Positions 33,925-42,628 of a stretch of DNA of 64,000 nt are shown here, piece by piece. The DNA is from Thermoplasmata archaeon (GTDB lineage: Archaea; Thermoplasmatota; Thermoplasmata; Lutacidiplasmatales; UBA184). The position numbers and the translations under genes are program-made. The number at the start of each line of letters is the position of its first letter. Position 1 is the first letter of the stretch. The notes beneath the pieces were generated by a model that was not told the origin of the DNA, did not search any database, and saw only the letters and a list, made by a program, of their open reading frames with translations. The stretch spans positions 25,877-89,876 of the forward strand of contig JASHPK010000060.1 of NCBI GenBank assembly GCA_030038095.1. Reading direction: 5' to 3'.

Positions 33925-34815
33925 GTGGCCCCGACCTCGGTCCCCCACGAGCGGCCCCGTGACCTCCTCGTCGCCGGTCACGTGAACGTCGACCGGTTCC
34001 TCGATCTCCGCGAGTTCCCGGCGCCGGACCGAACCGTGCCGATCCGATCGATCCGCGAGAAGCTCGGCGGAACCGCGACGAATCTCGCGCTCGTCGCCTC
34101 CAGCTACGGAGTCGCCTCGGGCCTCGTGGCCCGGATCGGCGACGGGTTCCCGGCGTCGTTCCGGGCCGAGCTCACCGCGTCGGGGATCGATCTGCGGGGC
34201 CTCGAGGTGGTTCGGGGGGTCTCCACCCCCACCTGCTTCATCCTCGAGGACGAGGCCCGGCACCAGCGCACCCTCATCGACCAGGGACCGATGCAGGACG
34301 CCCGTGACGCTCGGCTGCCCGGCGCCTGGCTCCGCGAGTACGCCTGGCTGCACCTGACGACCGGCGACCCCGAGTTCCAGCTGCGCCTGCTCGATCGCGC
34401 CCACCGGGCCGGGCTCCGGGTCTCCGCCGATCCCGCCCAGGAGATCCACTACCGGTGGGACCGGCGACGGTTCCGCGAGCTTCTCGCCGGCTCGGAGATC
34501 CTCTTTGGGAACCGTTCCGAGATCGACCACGCGGTCGCGCTCGTCGAGGGAGTGGATCCGCGAGCGCTCCTCGAGCGGGTACCGATGGTGATCCGCACCG
34601 AGGGCGACCGGGGCGCCACCGCCTTCACCCGCGTCGGTACGACGCACGTGCCCGCGGTCCGGGTGCGAACGAAGGCCTCTGCGGTGGGGGCCGGCGAGGC
34701 GTTCCGGGGTGGGTTCTTCGCCGGTTGGTTCGAGGGGGAGCCGTTGCGGGCGTCCCTCGTGGGTGGAACGAGAGCCGCGGCGCGTTGGATCCGGCGCGCG
34801 GGCACCGGGAAGTGA
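33925..34815 (+). CDS. PfkB-family sugar kinase with altered GAGD motif
   Basis: PfkB/ribokinase-family protein, 296 residues. Motif 1 appears as EKLGGTATNLALVASSYG (about residues 46-63). In motif 2 the usual GAGD, whose Asp is the catalytic base, reads GAGE (Glu258) and the usual DT before it is missing (KASAVGAGEAF). The rest of the fold is intact, so it may be slow, use another base geometry, or have a binding role. It is seven bases upstream of moeA and probably co-transcribed. Substrate is unknown. Confidence 0.85.
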   Translation: MAPTSVPHERPRDLLVAGHVNVDRFLDLREFPAPDRTVPIRSIREKLGGTATNLALVASSYGVASGLVARIGDGFPASFRAELTASGIDLRGLEVVRGVSTPTCFILEDEARHQRTLIDQGPMQDARDARLPGAWLREYAWLHLTTGDPEFQLRLLDRAHRAGLRVSADPAQEIHYRWDRRRFRELLAGSEILFGNRSEIDHAVALVEGVDPRALLERVPMVIRTEGDRGATAFTRVGTTHVPAVRVRTKASAVGAGEAFRGGFFAGWFEGEPLRASLVGGTRAAARWIRRAGTGK

Positions 34816-34822
34816 AGATCCG

Positions 34823-36088
34823 ATGGAAATGCATGCCTTCGGGGCCCTCACCCCGGTCGAGGTGGCGCGCGGGCGACTGCTCCGGGCCGTCCGTCCGATC
34901 GACCGAGTCGAGCGGATCCCGGTCGAGGCCGCCTTCGGCCGGGTCGCGGCTCGCACCATCCGGGCCCCGATCCCGATTCCGACGTTCGCCCGCACGACCT
35001 GGGACGGCTACGCGCTCCGATCTGAGGATACCCACGGAGCCACGACCCGTGCGCCGGTCGACCTTCGCGTGGTCGGAGAGGTGTTCGCGGAGCAGTCGTT
35101 CCCCCGGGCGCTCCGCCGGGGAGAAGCGGTCGCGATCGCGACCGGGGGGGCGATCCCGCGGGGGGCCGATGCGGTCGTGATCTTCGAGGAGGTCGAGCGC
35201 GAGGGCTCGAAGGTCCTCGTGCCTCGCCCGATCCCGCGCGGCGACCGGGTCAGCCCCCCCGGCCACGACTTCGCTCGGGGGACCGTCCTCGCCCGTCGCG
35301 GTGAAGAGCTCAGCGCGGTCGCGCTCGGCGCGATCGCCGCGTGCGGCGTGCCGACGGTCCCGGTCTACGCCCGGCCGATCGTCGCCATCGTTCCCAACGG
35401 GAACGAGCTCCTGTCGCCGGGGGACCGACCCCGGAAGGGACGGATCTACGAGAGCAACAACGCGACGCTCGCCGCGATCGTGAGCGCCGCCGGGGCTACG
35501 GCCCGTACCGAGGCGCCCGTCCCGGATCAGCCGGAGCGGATCGAGCGGTCGCTCCGCGCGGCCCTTGCCTCGGCCGACCTCGTGCTCGCGACCGGAGGGA
35601 GCTCGGTCGGGGAACGGGACCACCTGCCGCGCATCCTGCCGAAGTTCGGTCCGCTCCTGTTCCACGGCATCGCCGTGCGGGCCGGCAAGCCCACCCTCGC
35701 CGTCCGCGTCGGCCCGAAGCTCGTGATTGGGATGCCGGGTCATCCGACGTCGTGCCTCGTGAACATGTACTGGCTCGTGCTCCCCGTGCTCCGCAAGCTC
35801 GGACGGCGCTCGGGCCCCGGATGGACCGAGGGGTGGGCGGTGCTCGGCAGCGACGCCGTCGCCGCGACGCCCGGTCTCGCCACGGTCGTCCCGCTCGAGT
35901 TCCGCGGTGACCGCGCGTACTCGACCTACCGGGGATCTTCGGTGATCACGAGCCTGCGCGGCGCGAGCGCGTACGCGATGCTACGACCCGGACAGCGGAT
36001 CGTCCGGGCCGGCGCCCGGATCCGGGTCTACCACCTCGACCCACCGCTCGGTCCCGGCCGCATCGAGGCGGCGCGAAGGAACCGTTAA
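34823..36088 (+). CDS. moeA: Molybdopterin molybdotransferase MoeA
   Basis: MoeA (421 residues) inserts molybdenum or tungsten into adenylated molybdopterin. Family marks are TFARTTWDGYALR (about residues 54-66), ATGGAIPRGADAVV, VPNGNEL, GRIYESNNATL, LATGGSSVGERDHL (about 256-269) and GMPGHPTSCLVN. The start is ATG 34823, with a second in-frame ATG two codons later. It follows the PfkB gene by seven bases. Its presence predicts Mo/W enzymes encoded elsewhere in the genome. Confidence 0.95.
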   Translation: MEMHAFGALTPVEVARGRLLRAVRPIDRVERIPVEAAFGRVAARTIRAPIPIPTFARTTWDGYALRSEDTHGATTRAPVDLRVVGEVFAEQSFPRALRRGEAVAIATGGAIPRGADAVVIFEEVEREGSKVLVPRPIPRGDRVSPPGHDFARGTVLARRGEELSAVALGAIAACGVPTVPVYARPIVAIVPNGNELLSPGDRPRKGRIYESNNATLAAIVSAAGATARTEAPVPDQPERIERSLRAALASADLVLATGGSSVGERDHLPRILPKFGPLLFHGIAVRAGKPTLAVRVGPKLVIGMPGHPTSCLVNMYWLVLPVLRKLGRRSGPGWTEGWAVLGSDAVAATPGLATVVPLEFRGDRAYSTYRGSSVITSLRGASAYAMLRPGQRIVRAGARIRVYHLDPPLGPGRIEAARRNR

Positions 36089-36111
36089 GCGCGCCCTGCC
36101 CATCGACGCCC

Positions 36112-36936
36112 GTGGGCCGGCAGGAGCTCCGGGTCGCGATCCTCGCCATCGAGGGCACGAACTGCGACGAGGAGCTCCGGACGGCGATCGCCGACCTGGG
36201 GGCCCGGCCCGAGATCGTCTATCTCAAGCAGTTCGAGCAGCGCGACGTCGAACCAGGGGAGCGCCGCCGGCTCGCCGACTACCAGATGCTGCTCGTCCCC
36301 GGGGGCTTCTCGGCGGGGGACTACGTCCGGGCCGGGGCGATCCTCGGCGCCCGCACGCGAGCTTCGCTCGGCCCGGACCTCGAGGAGTTCGTTCGGAGCG
36401 GCAAGATCGTGGGAGGGATCTGCAACGGCTTCCAGGTGCTGGTGGAGCTCGGCCTGCTGCCGGGGCGCCCGGGCGGCCGGCTCGGCCCGCCCGGGGCCGT
36501 GCTGATGGCGAACGACTCCGGCCACTTCGAGTGCCGACCCACGTTCGTCGCGTGGAACGGCGGGAACTTCCCCGCCCTCCGCGACGCGCCGCTCGGGACC
36601 CGCTTTCTGTTCCCCTCGGCGCACGCCGAGGGGAAGCTCGTCCTCGGCGGGGGGAACGACCTTCGGGCGCTCGAGTCGAACGGCCAGATCCTCTTCCGCT
36701 GGGTGGCCCCGGACGGGTCTCCCGCGACCTATCCGTGGAACCCGAACGGCTCGCCGGGGGATCTCGCCGGCATCACGAACCCCGGGGGGAACGTCTTCGG
36801 GCTCATGCCGCACCCGGAGCGCTCGTTCTTCCATGCGCAGGCTCCGGATTGGACCCGGTCGGACGGGCCCTCGGGATACGGTGACGGGCACCGGTTCCTC
36901 GAGGCGGTGCTCTCCTACGCGGAGCGGAAGCTCTAG
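36112..36936 (+). CDS. purQ: Phosphoribosylformylglycinamidine synthase, glutaminase subunit
   Basis: PurQ (274 residues) supplies ammonia from glutamine to PurL in purine synthesis. The class I amidotransferase triad region is clear: IEGTNCDEE at the N-terminus, GGFSAGDYVRAGAI, the nucleophile in GGICNGFQVL (Cys at about residue 104), and the His of GLMPHPERSF. GTG 36112 lies 26 bases after a TTAA element, consistent with a leaderless mRNA. Its stop overlaps the convergent methyltransferase stop by four bases. Confidence 0.95.
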   Translation: MGRQELRVAILAIEGTNCDEELRTAIADLGARPEIVYLKQFEQRDVEPGERRRLADYQMLLVPGGFSAGDYVRAGAILGARTRASLGPDLEEFVRSGKIVGGICNGFQVLVELGLLPGRPGGRLGPPGAVLMANDSGHFECRPTFVAWNGGNFPALRDAPLGTRFLFPSAHAEGKLVLGGGNDLRALESNGQILFRWVAPDGSPATYPWNPNGSPGDLAGITNPGGNVFGLMPHPERSFFHAQAPDWTRSDGPSGYGDGHRFLEAVLSYAERKL

Positions 36937-37538
36937 TCGACGTCGGGCCGAGTCCGGTCGATCGCGAGCCTCCAGGCGTCGAGTCGCTCCCCCTCGAGCG
37001 ACCGCGACGCGACGACCTCGATCGAGCCGCCGCGTTCGGACCACGCCCGCCGGATCTCCTCGAGGCCGGTCGGGGCCTGTCGGCTCGAGAAGACGACGTA
37101 CGCGCTCGCCCCTGGGGCGAGGTGGGCCGGGAGTTGGGCGACGAGACGGCGGGCCACCGTGCAACCGTCCGGCCCTCCGTCGAGCGCGAGGTGGTGCCAC
37201 GGGTCCGGGTCCTCGGTTCCCGGCGGGGTGGGCAGGTAGGGCGGGTTCGCAAGCACCCGGTCGAACCTTCCGAGGCCCGCGGCGAGATCCGTGCGCACGA
37301 CCGAAACGGGAAGGCCCTCGGCCCGCGCGCGAGCCCTCAGGTGGCGCAGGGCCCAGGGGTTGAGGTCGGTGGCGACGACCCGCGCGCCGGCGCGACTCGC
37401 CTCGAGGGCGAGGAGCCCCGCCCCGGTCCCGATCTCGAGGAGCGACGAGCCAGCCGGAACGCGGGCGAAGGGGACCAGGAGGAACGTGTCCTCCCGAGGG
37501 GGATAGAACGATCCCGGAGCGGCGGAGGCCGGCGCCAT
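36933..37538 (-). CDS. HemK/Mtq2-like N5-glutamine methyltransferase
   Basis: 201-residue class I SAM-dependent methyltransferase. SSLLEIGTGAGLLAL (about residues 31-45) is the SAM loop and LANPPYLP (about 98-105) is the NPPY motif of enzymes that methylate amide or exocyclic nitrogens. The N-terminal FYPPREDTFLL is typical of the archaeal/eukaryotic HemK2/Mtq2 branch that modifies the GGQ glutamine of release factor 1. ATG 37538 lies about 25 bases after an AATAAG box. Confidence 0.88.
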   Translation of the reverse strand: MAPASAAPGSFYPPREDTFLLVPFARVPAGSSLLEIGTGAGLLALEASRAGARVVATDLNPWALRHLRARARAEGLPVSVVRTDLAAGLGRFDRVLANPPYLPTPPGTEDPDPWHHLALDGGPDGCTVARRLVAQLPAHLAPGASAYVVFSSRQAPTGLEEIRRAWSERGGSIEVVASRSLEGERLDAWRLAIDRTRPDVD

Positions 37539-37607
37539 CTCCGAGGCGGAGGGATGGTCTCTTATTCTTGCCACGCCTAGAACGGACGCTTCCTGGTGCT
37601 TTTCGTT

Positions 37608-38165
37608 ATGCCCCACCGGCTTTCCCCACCCGTGAAGATCGGGATCACGGGGCTCCCCGGGTCCGGCAAGACCCAGACGCTCCTGCGCATCATCGAGCTG
37701 CTCGAGGAGGAGGGCGTCGTCGTCGGAGGGATGGTGACCGAGCCGATCGTCGAGAAGCAGCGACGGACCGGCTTCCAGATCACCGACTGGCTCACGAAGG
37801 AGCACGAGGTGTTCGCGCACGAGGGCCTGAAATCGCGCATCCGCTCCGGCCGCTTCGGAGTGAACCTGGGCGCGCTCGAGGGCCTCGGCACGCGCGCGCT
37901 CACCGAGGCCCGCGAGTCGGCGGACGTGATCGTGATCGACGAGGTCGGCAAGATGGAGGTCGAGAGCGAGCCGTTCACGCAGAGCGTGCTCGAGACGCTC
38001 GACGCGAAGAAGTCGATCATCATGACCCTCCACAAGAAATCCCGGAACCCCCTCCTGCAGGACATCCGACGGAGGGACGAGTTACGCCTGCTCGAGGTGA
38101 CGCCGGTCAACAAGAACCTGCTCGCGTTCAAGATCGTCCACCTGATCACGGGGCGAGCCCACTAG
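37608..38165 (+). CDS. Nucleoside-triphosphatase THEP1 family
   Basis: 185-residue NTPase of the THEP1 family. Walker A is TGLPGSGKTQT (about residues 14-24) and Walker B is VIVIDEVGKMEVES (about 107-120). The biological role is unsettled; the human relative is a cancer-related NTPase. ATG 37608 is preferred, and a GTG four codons earlier is also in frame. It is divergent from the HemK2-like gene across a 69-base gap containing one AT-rich element. The downstream trm1 frame begins within or just after its 3' end. Confidence 0.88.
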   Translation: MPHRLSPPVKIGITGLPGSGKTQTLLRIIELLEEEGVVVGGMVTEPIVEKQRRTGFQITDWLTKEHEVFAHEGLKSRIRSGRFGVNLGALEGLGTRALTEARESADVIVIDEVGKMEVESEPFTQSVLETLDAKKSIIMTLHKKSRNPLLQDIRRRDELRLLEVTPVNKNLLAFKIVHLITGRAH

Positions 38166-38206
38166 TCGCGGCCCGCGAGGGCCGCACCGAGCTCCTCCTG
38201 CCTTCG

Positions 38207-39271
38207 GTGGTCCCCGGACCGGGGCCCCGGTCCCGTTCGGGGGTCTTCTACAATCCGGCGATGGCGGCCGATCGAGACCTCGGGGTGGCGTTCGCCGTCG
38301 CCTGGGCGGGGCCCGGCGGGGCGTCGCGCACCGGTTGGGAGGTCACCGCGGCGACGGGCGTTCGCGGGCTCCGTCTCCTCCACGAGAGCGGAGCGTTCCG
38401 ATCGTTCCTCCTGACCGAAACCCATCCGGCCGCGTTCCGGGTGCTGGAGGCGAACGCGCACCGCGTCCCGGGCGCGACCCCGCGGCTCGCCGACGGGCGC
38501 GAGATCCCCGAGGGAGCGCCGTTCGATTTCGTCGACGTGGATCCGTACGGGACACCGGTCCCGTTCCTTCCGGCGGCGATCTCCGCGGTTCGGCCGGGCG
38601 GCGTCCTCGCGGTCACCGCGACCGACATGATGGTCCTCGCGGGGGTGCAGCGCGGGGCGAGCGAATCGCGCTACGACGCGCGTCCCGTCCGGGGGCGTCT
38701 TGCGCCCGAGGGGGGACTGCGCATCCTGCTGGCGTACCTGGCCCGGGTGGCCCGCACGCACGCCCGTCGGATCGAGCCGCTCCTCGCGTACGCGAAGGAC
38801 CACTACGTCCGGGCCTACGTACGGCTCCCGCCGGTAGCGACCGGGGTTCCGGACGACCCGGTCGGCCGGATCGATCCCGCCTACTGGGACGGACCTCGAC
38901 TCGCGGGTCGGGGGCCGTATGGGCCGTTCTGGCTCGGCCCCCTCAGCGAGCCCGAGCTCGTCCGAGCCCTCCACCTCCCCCCCGGCGCGGCGCGGCCCCG
39001 GGAGGTCTCGGGCTTCCTCGAGCGCCTCCTCGAAGAGGCCGGGATCGACCGACCGTTCTACTACGAGCCGAACGTGCTGGCCGCCGAGCTGCACCTCGCC
39101 GCCCCGCCGTCGGTCGCCGTCCTCCGGGACGGCCTTCGCGCGGAGGGATACCGGGCGGGACGGACCCATGCGCGACCCGAGGGGATCCGGACCGATGCTC
39201 CCCGAGCGACCGTCGAGGCCGTCGCTCGAACGCTCGCCGCTCAGTCCCAGAACGCCCGGGTGCGGGCGTAG
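38207..39271 (+). CDS. trm1: tRNA (guanine-N2)-dimethyltransferase Trm1, start unclear
   Basis: Trm1 dimethylates G26 of tRNA. Conserved segments are VFYNPAMAADRDLGV, the SAM region EVTAATGVRGLRLLHES, VDVDPYGTPVPFL, AVTATDMMVLAG and AYAKDHYVRAYVRL. The N-terminal family motif EGRTELLLP is encoded in this frame at about 38180-38206. GTG 38207, the first normal start in frame, would cut that motif off. Upstream no ATG, GTG or TTG is found in frame until far inside the THEP1 gene. A rare start codon near 38160, or a sequence error, is likely. The 3' end overlaps lhr by 31 bases. Confidence 0.88.
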   Translation: MVPGPGPRSRSGVFYNPAMAADRDLGVAFAVAWAGPGGASRTGWEVTAATGVRGLRLLHESGAFRSFLLTETHPAAFRVLEANAHRVPGATPRLADGREIPEGAPFDFVDVDPYGTPVPFLPAAISAVRPGGVLAVTATDMMVLAGVQRGASESRYDARPVRGRLAPEGGLRILLAYLARVARTHARRIEPLLAYAKDHYVRAYVRLPPVATGVPDDPVGRIDPAYWDGPRLAGRGPYGPFWLGPLSEPELVRALHLPPGAARPREVSGFLERLLEEAGIDRPFYYEPNVLAAELHLAAPPSVAVLRDGLRAEGYRAGRTHARPEGIRTDAPRATVEAVARTLAAQSQNARVRA

Positions 39272-42096
39272 GCGCGCTCCGCGCGCAAGATCTCCGTGAA
39301 GAAGGCGTCCTCGTCGCGGTAGTGGCGGGCGAGGAGCCGCCGGGCCGTCTCGGGGCCGACGCCCCGGGCGGCGAGGGCGAAGAGGGCGCGCTCCCCATAG
39401 TGAGCGAGCAGTTCCGCCGACGTGTAGCCGGCGCGGACCTGCGTCTCGGTCTCGGCCGGCAATGGAGGTTCCCGGCGCCGACCGCGGGGGGAGGCCGAAC
39501 TCGCTCCTCGCTTCGGCCGCCACTTGCGCTTCGCGTAGCGGCTGAGCCGCGCGATCTCCTCCGTCCGGCGCGGCGAGAGGACCGCCGAGAGCGAACCGTG
39601 GCAGAGGAGGCAACGGCTCCCGCCCTCCTTCCGGTACCGGGCGGGCGTCGTGGTCCGCGTGAACCCGCAGCGCAGGCAGACGAGCGTGAGCGGCTCCCGT
39701 TCGAGCCGCTCGCGCACCGCCTTCAGGAGCGTCGGCGGCGGGACTTCGGAGACCGCGCGCCAGCGCAGCCGCTCGAGCGGTCCGTCCGTCAGGGCGGAGC
39801 CCGGTACCGCGACGACCTCGAGGGCGCGGGTGCGTACCCGCTCGAGAACTTCGGCGGCGTGGGGCAGGTCGTACCGGTCGTGGAGCGTCTTCTCGAGCGC
39901 CTCCTCGCCGAGGGGGTTCGTCCGGCTCGCCTCGAGGAGCGGTTCGAGCGTGCGGAGATCTCGGGGGTCGGCCGAGGCGGGGATCACGCCGAGCTTTCGC
40001 GCCACGGCGAGGAACACCCAGCGGAAGTCGAGCCCGCTCGGCACGAGCCGCTCGACGAGCGGGGCGAGCGTCCCCGGATCGATCGAGAACGCGTCGCAAA
40101 GGGTCGCGTCGTCGACTGCGATCGGCAGCTCGAGGACGAACCAAGTCGGTTCGACCGCCGCCACGTCGACCCGGGCGCCGAGCCGCGCGGTGAGCAGCCC
40201 GGCGGTCGCGATCGCGAGGGTCTCGTTCGTCCGCGTGCCGAAGCAGGCCCCGAAGACGACGAGCCGCCCGTGCGAAGTGATCGTGACCCGCCGGTCGGTG
40301 GGGAGGGACCGGGCCGCGATCGCGGCCTCGCGCCGGAGCGCAAGGCGGCGCCGGTCCTCGACCGGCATCGGGTAGTCGTCGAAGCGTCCGGAGTCGCGCA
40401 TCCGGCCGATCTCCTGCGCCACGTCGAACGGAACCGGGAGGTCCTCGCCCGCCCAGCGCGGTTCCTGGCCGATCTCCTGCACGGTCTCCACGAGAAGCTC
40501 CCCCTCCCGGTACTCCACGACCTTCCAGGTGCGGCCGTGGAGCAGGAAGATCTCCTCGGGCTGGGCGAGGATCTGGGTGAGCACGAACCGCTCGTCGAGC
40601 GTCCCGATAAGGCGGCGAGTCGCGATGTCCCGCAACCGGTAGGTCCGTTCGTCGGGGATCAACGAGAGCGAGGCATAGAACCGGTGGAGGGTTCCCCGAC
40701 CCGGGGCGAGCCGGCCGGAGTCGACGCGCGCGAGCCCGAGGCCCACCAGGTAGTCGATCAGCTCGCTCCATTCCGCGTCCTTGAGGTCGGCGACCGCCGC
40801 CGCATGGCGCAGCTGGGTGACGAGCGGTCGGATCTCCGCCGTCCCCTCGGCCCGCAAGGTGGCGACGATCTGCTGCGCCGCCGCGAGCCGGTTGCGGGTG
40901 CGCCAGACGGCGGGCTCCACGAGGCCCTGATCGGCGCGTCGGGCAAGCACGGCCGCCTCCTCGAGATCGTCGTCGTCCAGCGCGAGCACCGTTCCGTGGA
41001 TCGACTGGCCGAGCCGGTGACCGGACCGGCCGACGCGCTGCACGAGTCGACCGACCTGGTGGGGCGAGCCGAACTGGATGACGTGATCGACGCTGCCGAT
41101 GTCGATCCCGAGCTCGAGGGAGGACGTCGCGACGAGCGCCCGCAACTGCCCGTCACGGAACGCGCGTTCCGCCTCCTCGCGCACCTCGCGAGAGAGCGAT
41201 CCGTGGTGCACCGCGACCGCGAGGTCCGGCGCCAGCCGGCCGAGACGTGCCGCGAGCCCCTCCGCCGTGGGCCGCGTGTTCACGAAGACCAGCGTCGTCG
41301 TGTGCGCACGGATCTCCTCCTCGACCGCCCGGAGCCCCGCGAGGAGGACCGGATCGGCCTTCAGTTCTCGAACCAGGTCCGGGTCGAGGGGCTCCCGCTC
41401 CTCCGTCGGCCGATGCGCGCTGAGCTCGAGGACACGTCGCTGCTGGGCGGCCCGCACCTCGATCGTTCGGGGGGGCGGAGAAAGAAAGCGCGCGACCGCC
41501 TCCGGGTTCCCGACCGTGGCGGAGAGGCCGATGCGCCGCACGGTCCGGCCCGCGAGCGCGTCGAGGCGCTCGAGCGTGAGGCTCAGCTGGGCGCCCCGGT
41601 CGGAGCCCACGAGCTCGTGGATCTCGTCGACCACCACCGTGCGCACCGAGCGCAAGGTCTCGCGCAGGCGGGGACCGACAAGCAGGAGCTGCAACGTCTC
41701 GGGGGTCGTCAGGAGCAGGTCCGGCGGATGCCGAGACTGCGCGAGGCGGGCGGAGGCCGGGGTATCCCCGTGGCGCACCGCCGCCGTGAGGCCGACCTCC
41801 TCGACGAGGGCGACGAGGCGATGCTCGAGGTCACGGTTGAGCGCCCGTAGCGGGGTGACGTAGAGGATCGAGATCGGGGGGGACGGGTCGGCGAGGCGAC
41901 GCGTGAGGAGCGGCAGGAGGACCGCCTCGGTCTTTCCCGTCCCGGTCGGAGATAGGAGGAGCGCGTCGGCCCCGGTCGTGAGCACCGGGAGGGCGAGCCG
42001 CTGGATTTCGGTGAGCTCCCGGATCCCGCGACGGCCGACCGCCGCGGAGAGGCGGGGGTCGATCCCGGGAATCTGCGGCGCGGCCTCCGCGACCAT
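39241..42096 (-). CDS. lhr: Lhr-family DEAD/DEAH helicase
   Basis: Large helicase, 951 residues, SF2 Lhr type, acting on DNA/RNA hybrids or forks in repair. Motifs are SPTGTGKTEAVLLP (I), VVVDEIHELVG (II), IGLSATVGNP (III), VATSSLELGIDIGSVDHVIQ (IV-V) and QRVGRSGHRLGQ (VI). The Lhr-core winged-helix and beta-barrel domains follow. Near the C-terminus two Cys pairs (CLRCG and CLLCHG, about residues 836-865) form a zinc knuckle, then a helical tail. It is convergent with trm1. Confidence 0.95.
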   Translation of the reverse strand: MVAEAAPQIPGIDPRLSAAVGRRGIRELTEIQRLALPVLTTGADALLLSPTGTGKTEAVLLPLLTRRLADPSPPISILYVTPLRALNRDLEHRLVALVEEVGLTAAVRHGDTPASARLAQSRHPPDLLLTTPETLQLLLVGPRLRETLRSVRTVVVDEIHELVGSDRGAQLSLTLERLDALAGRTVRRIGLSATVGNPEAVARFLSPPPRTIEVRAAQQRRVLELSAHRPTEEREPLDPDLVRELKADPVLLAGLRAVEEEIRAHTTTLVFVNTRPTAEGLAARLGRLAPDLAVAVHHGSLSREVREEAERAFRDGQLRALVATSSLELGIDIGSVDHVIQFGSPHQVGRLVQRVGRSGHRLGQSIHGTVLALDDDDLEEAAVLARRADQGLVEPAVWRTRNRLAAAQQIVATLRAEGTAEIRPLVTQLRHAAAVADLKDAEWSELIDYLVGLGLARVDSGRLAPGRGTLHRFYASLSLIPDERTYRLRDIATRRLIGTLDERFVLTQILAQPEEIFLLHGRTWKVVEYREGELLVETVQEIGQEPRWAGEDLPVPFDVAQEIGRMRDSGRFDDYPMPVEDRRRLALRREAAIAARSLPTDRRVTITSHGRLVVFGACFGTRTNETLAIATAGLLTARLGARVDVAAVEPTWFVLELPIAVDDATLCDAFSIDPGTLAPLVERLVPSGLDFRWVFLAVARKLGVIPASADPRDLRTLEPLLEASRTNPLGEEALEKTLHDRYDLPHAAEVLERVRTRALEVVAVPGSALTDGPLERLRWRAVSEVPPPTLLKAVRERLEREPLTLVCLRCGFTRTTTPARYRKEGGSRCLLCHGSLSAVLSPRRTEEIARLSRYAKRKWRPKRGASSASPRGRRREPPLPAETETQVRAGYTSAELLAHYGERALFALAARGVGPETARRLLARHYRDEDAFFTEILRAERAYARTRAFWD

Positions 42097-42141
42097 CGGG
42101 CCACGCGGACTCTCGCGCCGCGAATAGACCTGTCGGGCCCC

Positions 42142-42579
42142 TTACGGGTTCGAAGGGGGGTCGAGATCGAGGATGCGGAGCCCCCAGCTCTCGTCGAGGG
42201 GTCGGCCGAAGGTGCGGCCGGGGAAGGTCTCGAGGACGACCTCCTGGAGCGCTCCGACGGTCGCCCGGATCAGGTGGCCGCCAATCAGCCGGTGATCCGG
42301 ACCCGCGACGGCGCTGTGGAGATGGATGGACGGGGCGCCTTCGGCCCGGGCGATGGTGCCGTGCAAGGCCACGACTTCGTGGGGCACCTCGATCTCGTGC
42401 GGCCGGTACTGATGGCCGTCCCAGTAGCCGAACGTGGCCTGTCGGAACATTCCGATGCCGAACAGCACCGCCCCCGCCCGGATCCCCTCGCGTTCGGCGA
42501 ACGCGGCGAGGGTCGCGTGGAGGTCCTCGCCTTCGTCGAGGCGGAGGACATACTTCGAACCCTCCCGCACGGACTGCAT
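42142..42579 (-). CDS. PPC-domain (DUF296) protein
   Basis: 145-residue protein of the plants-and-prokaryotes-conserved family. Typical segments are YVLRLDEGEDLHATLAAFAERE, AGAVLFGIGMFRQATFGYW, SIHLHSAVAG (the histidines are a likely metal site) and GGHLIRATVGALQEVVL. Prokaryotic members are trimeric with an uncertain ligand or enzyme activity. ATG 42579 is about 26 bases from the AT-rich element shared with the divergent LarE gene. Confidence 0.87.
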   Translation of the reverse strand: MQSVREGSKYVLRLDEGEDLHATLAAFAEREGIRAGAVLFGIGMFRQATFGYWDGHQYRPHEIEVPHEVVALHGTIARAEGAPSIHLHSAVAGPDHRLIGGHLIRATVGALQEVVLETFPGRTFGRPLDESWGLRILDLDPPSNP

Positions 42580-42600
42580 CGCGGCCGGCACGTCTCCCGC

Positions 42601-42610
42601 CTCTAAGGGG
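42601..42610. promoter_or_regulatory. Shared promoter element between PPC and LarE genes
   Basis: CTCTAAGGGG is the only A/T-containing core in the 49-base divergent gap. It lies about 24 bases from LarE ATG 42629 and about 26 from PPC ATG 42579, so a single element is positioned for two leaderless messages. Confidence 0.5.
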
Positions 42611-42628
42611 TTTCGCGGGGCAAAGGGT

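Noticed and set aside
38335..41850. An 1171-codon plus-strand frame antisense to Lhr and overlapping trm1
   Set aside because: Composition is that of a GC-rich shadow frame; Lhr shows complete helicase motifs on the minus strand.
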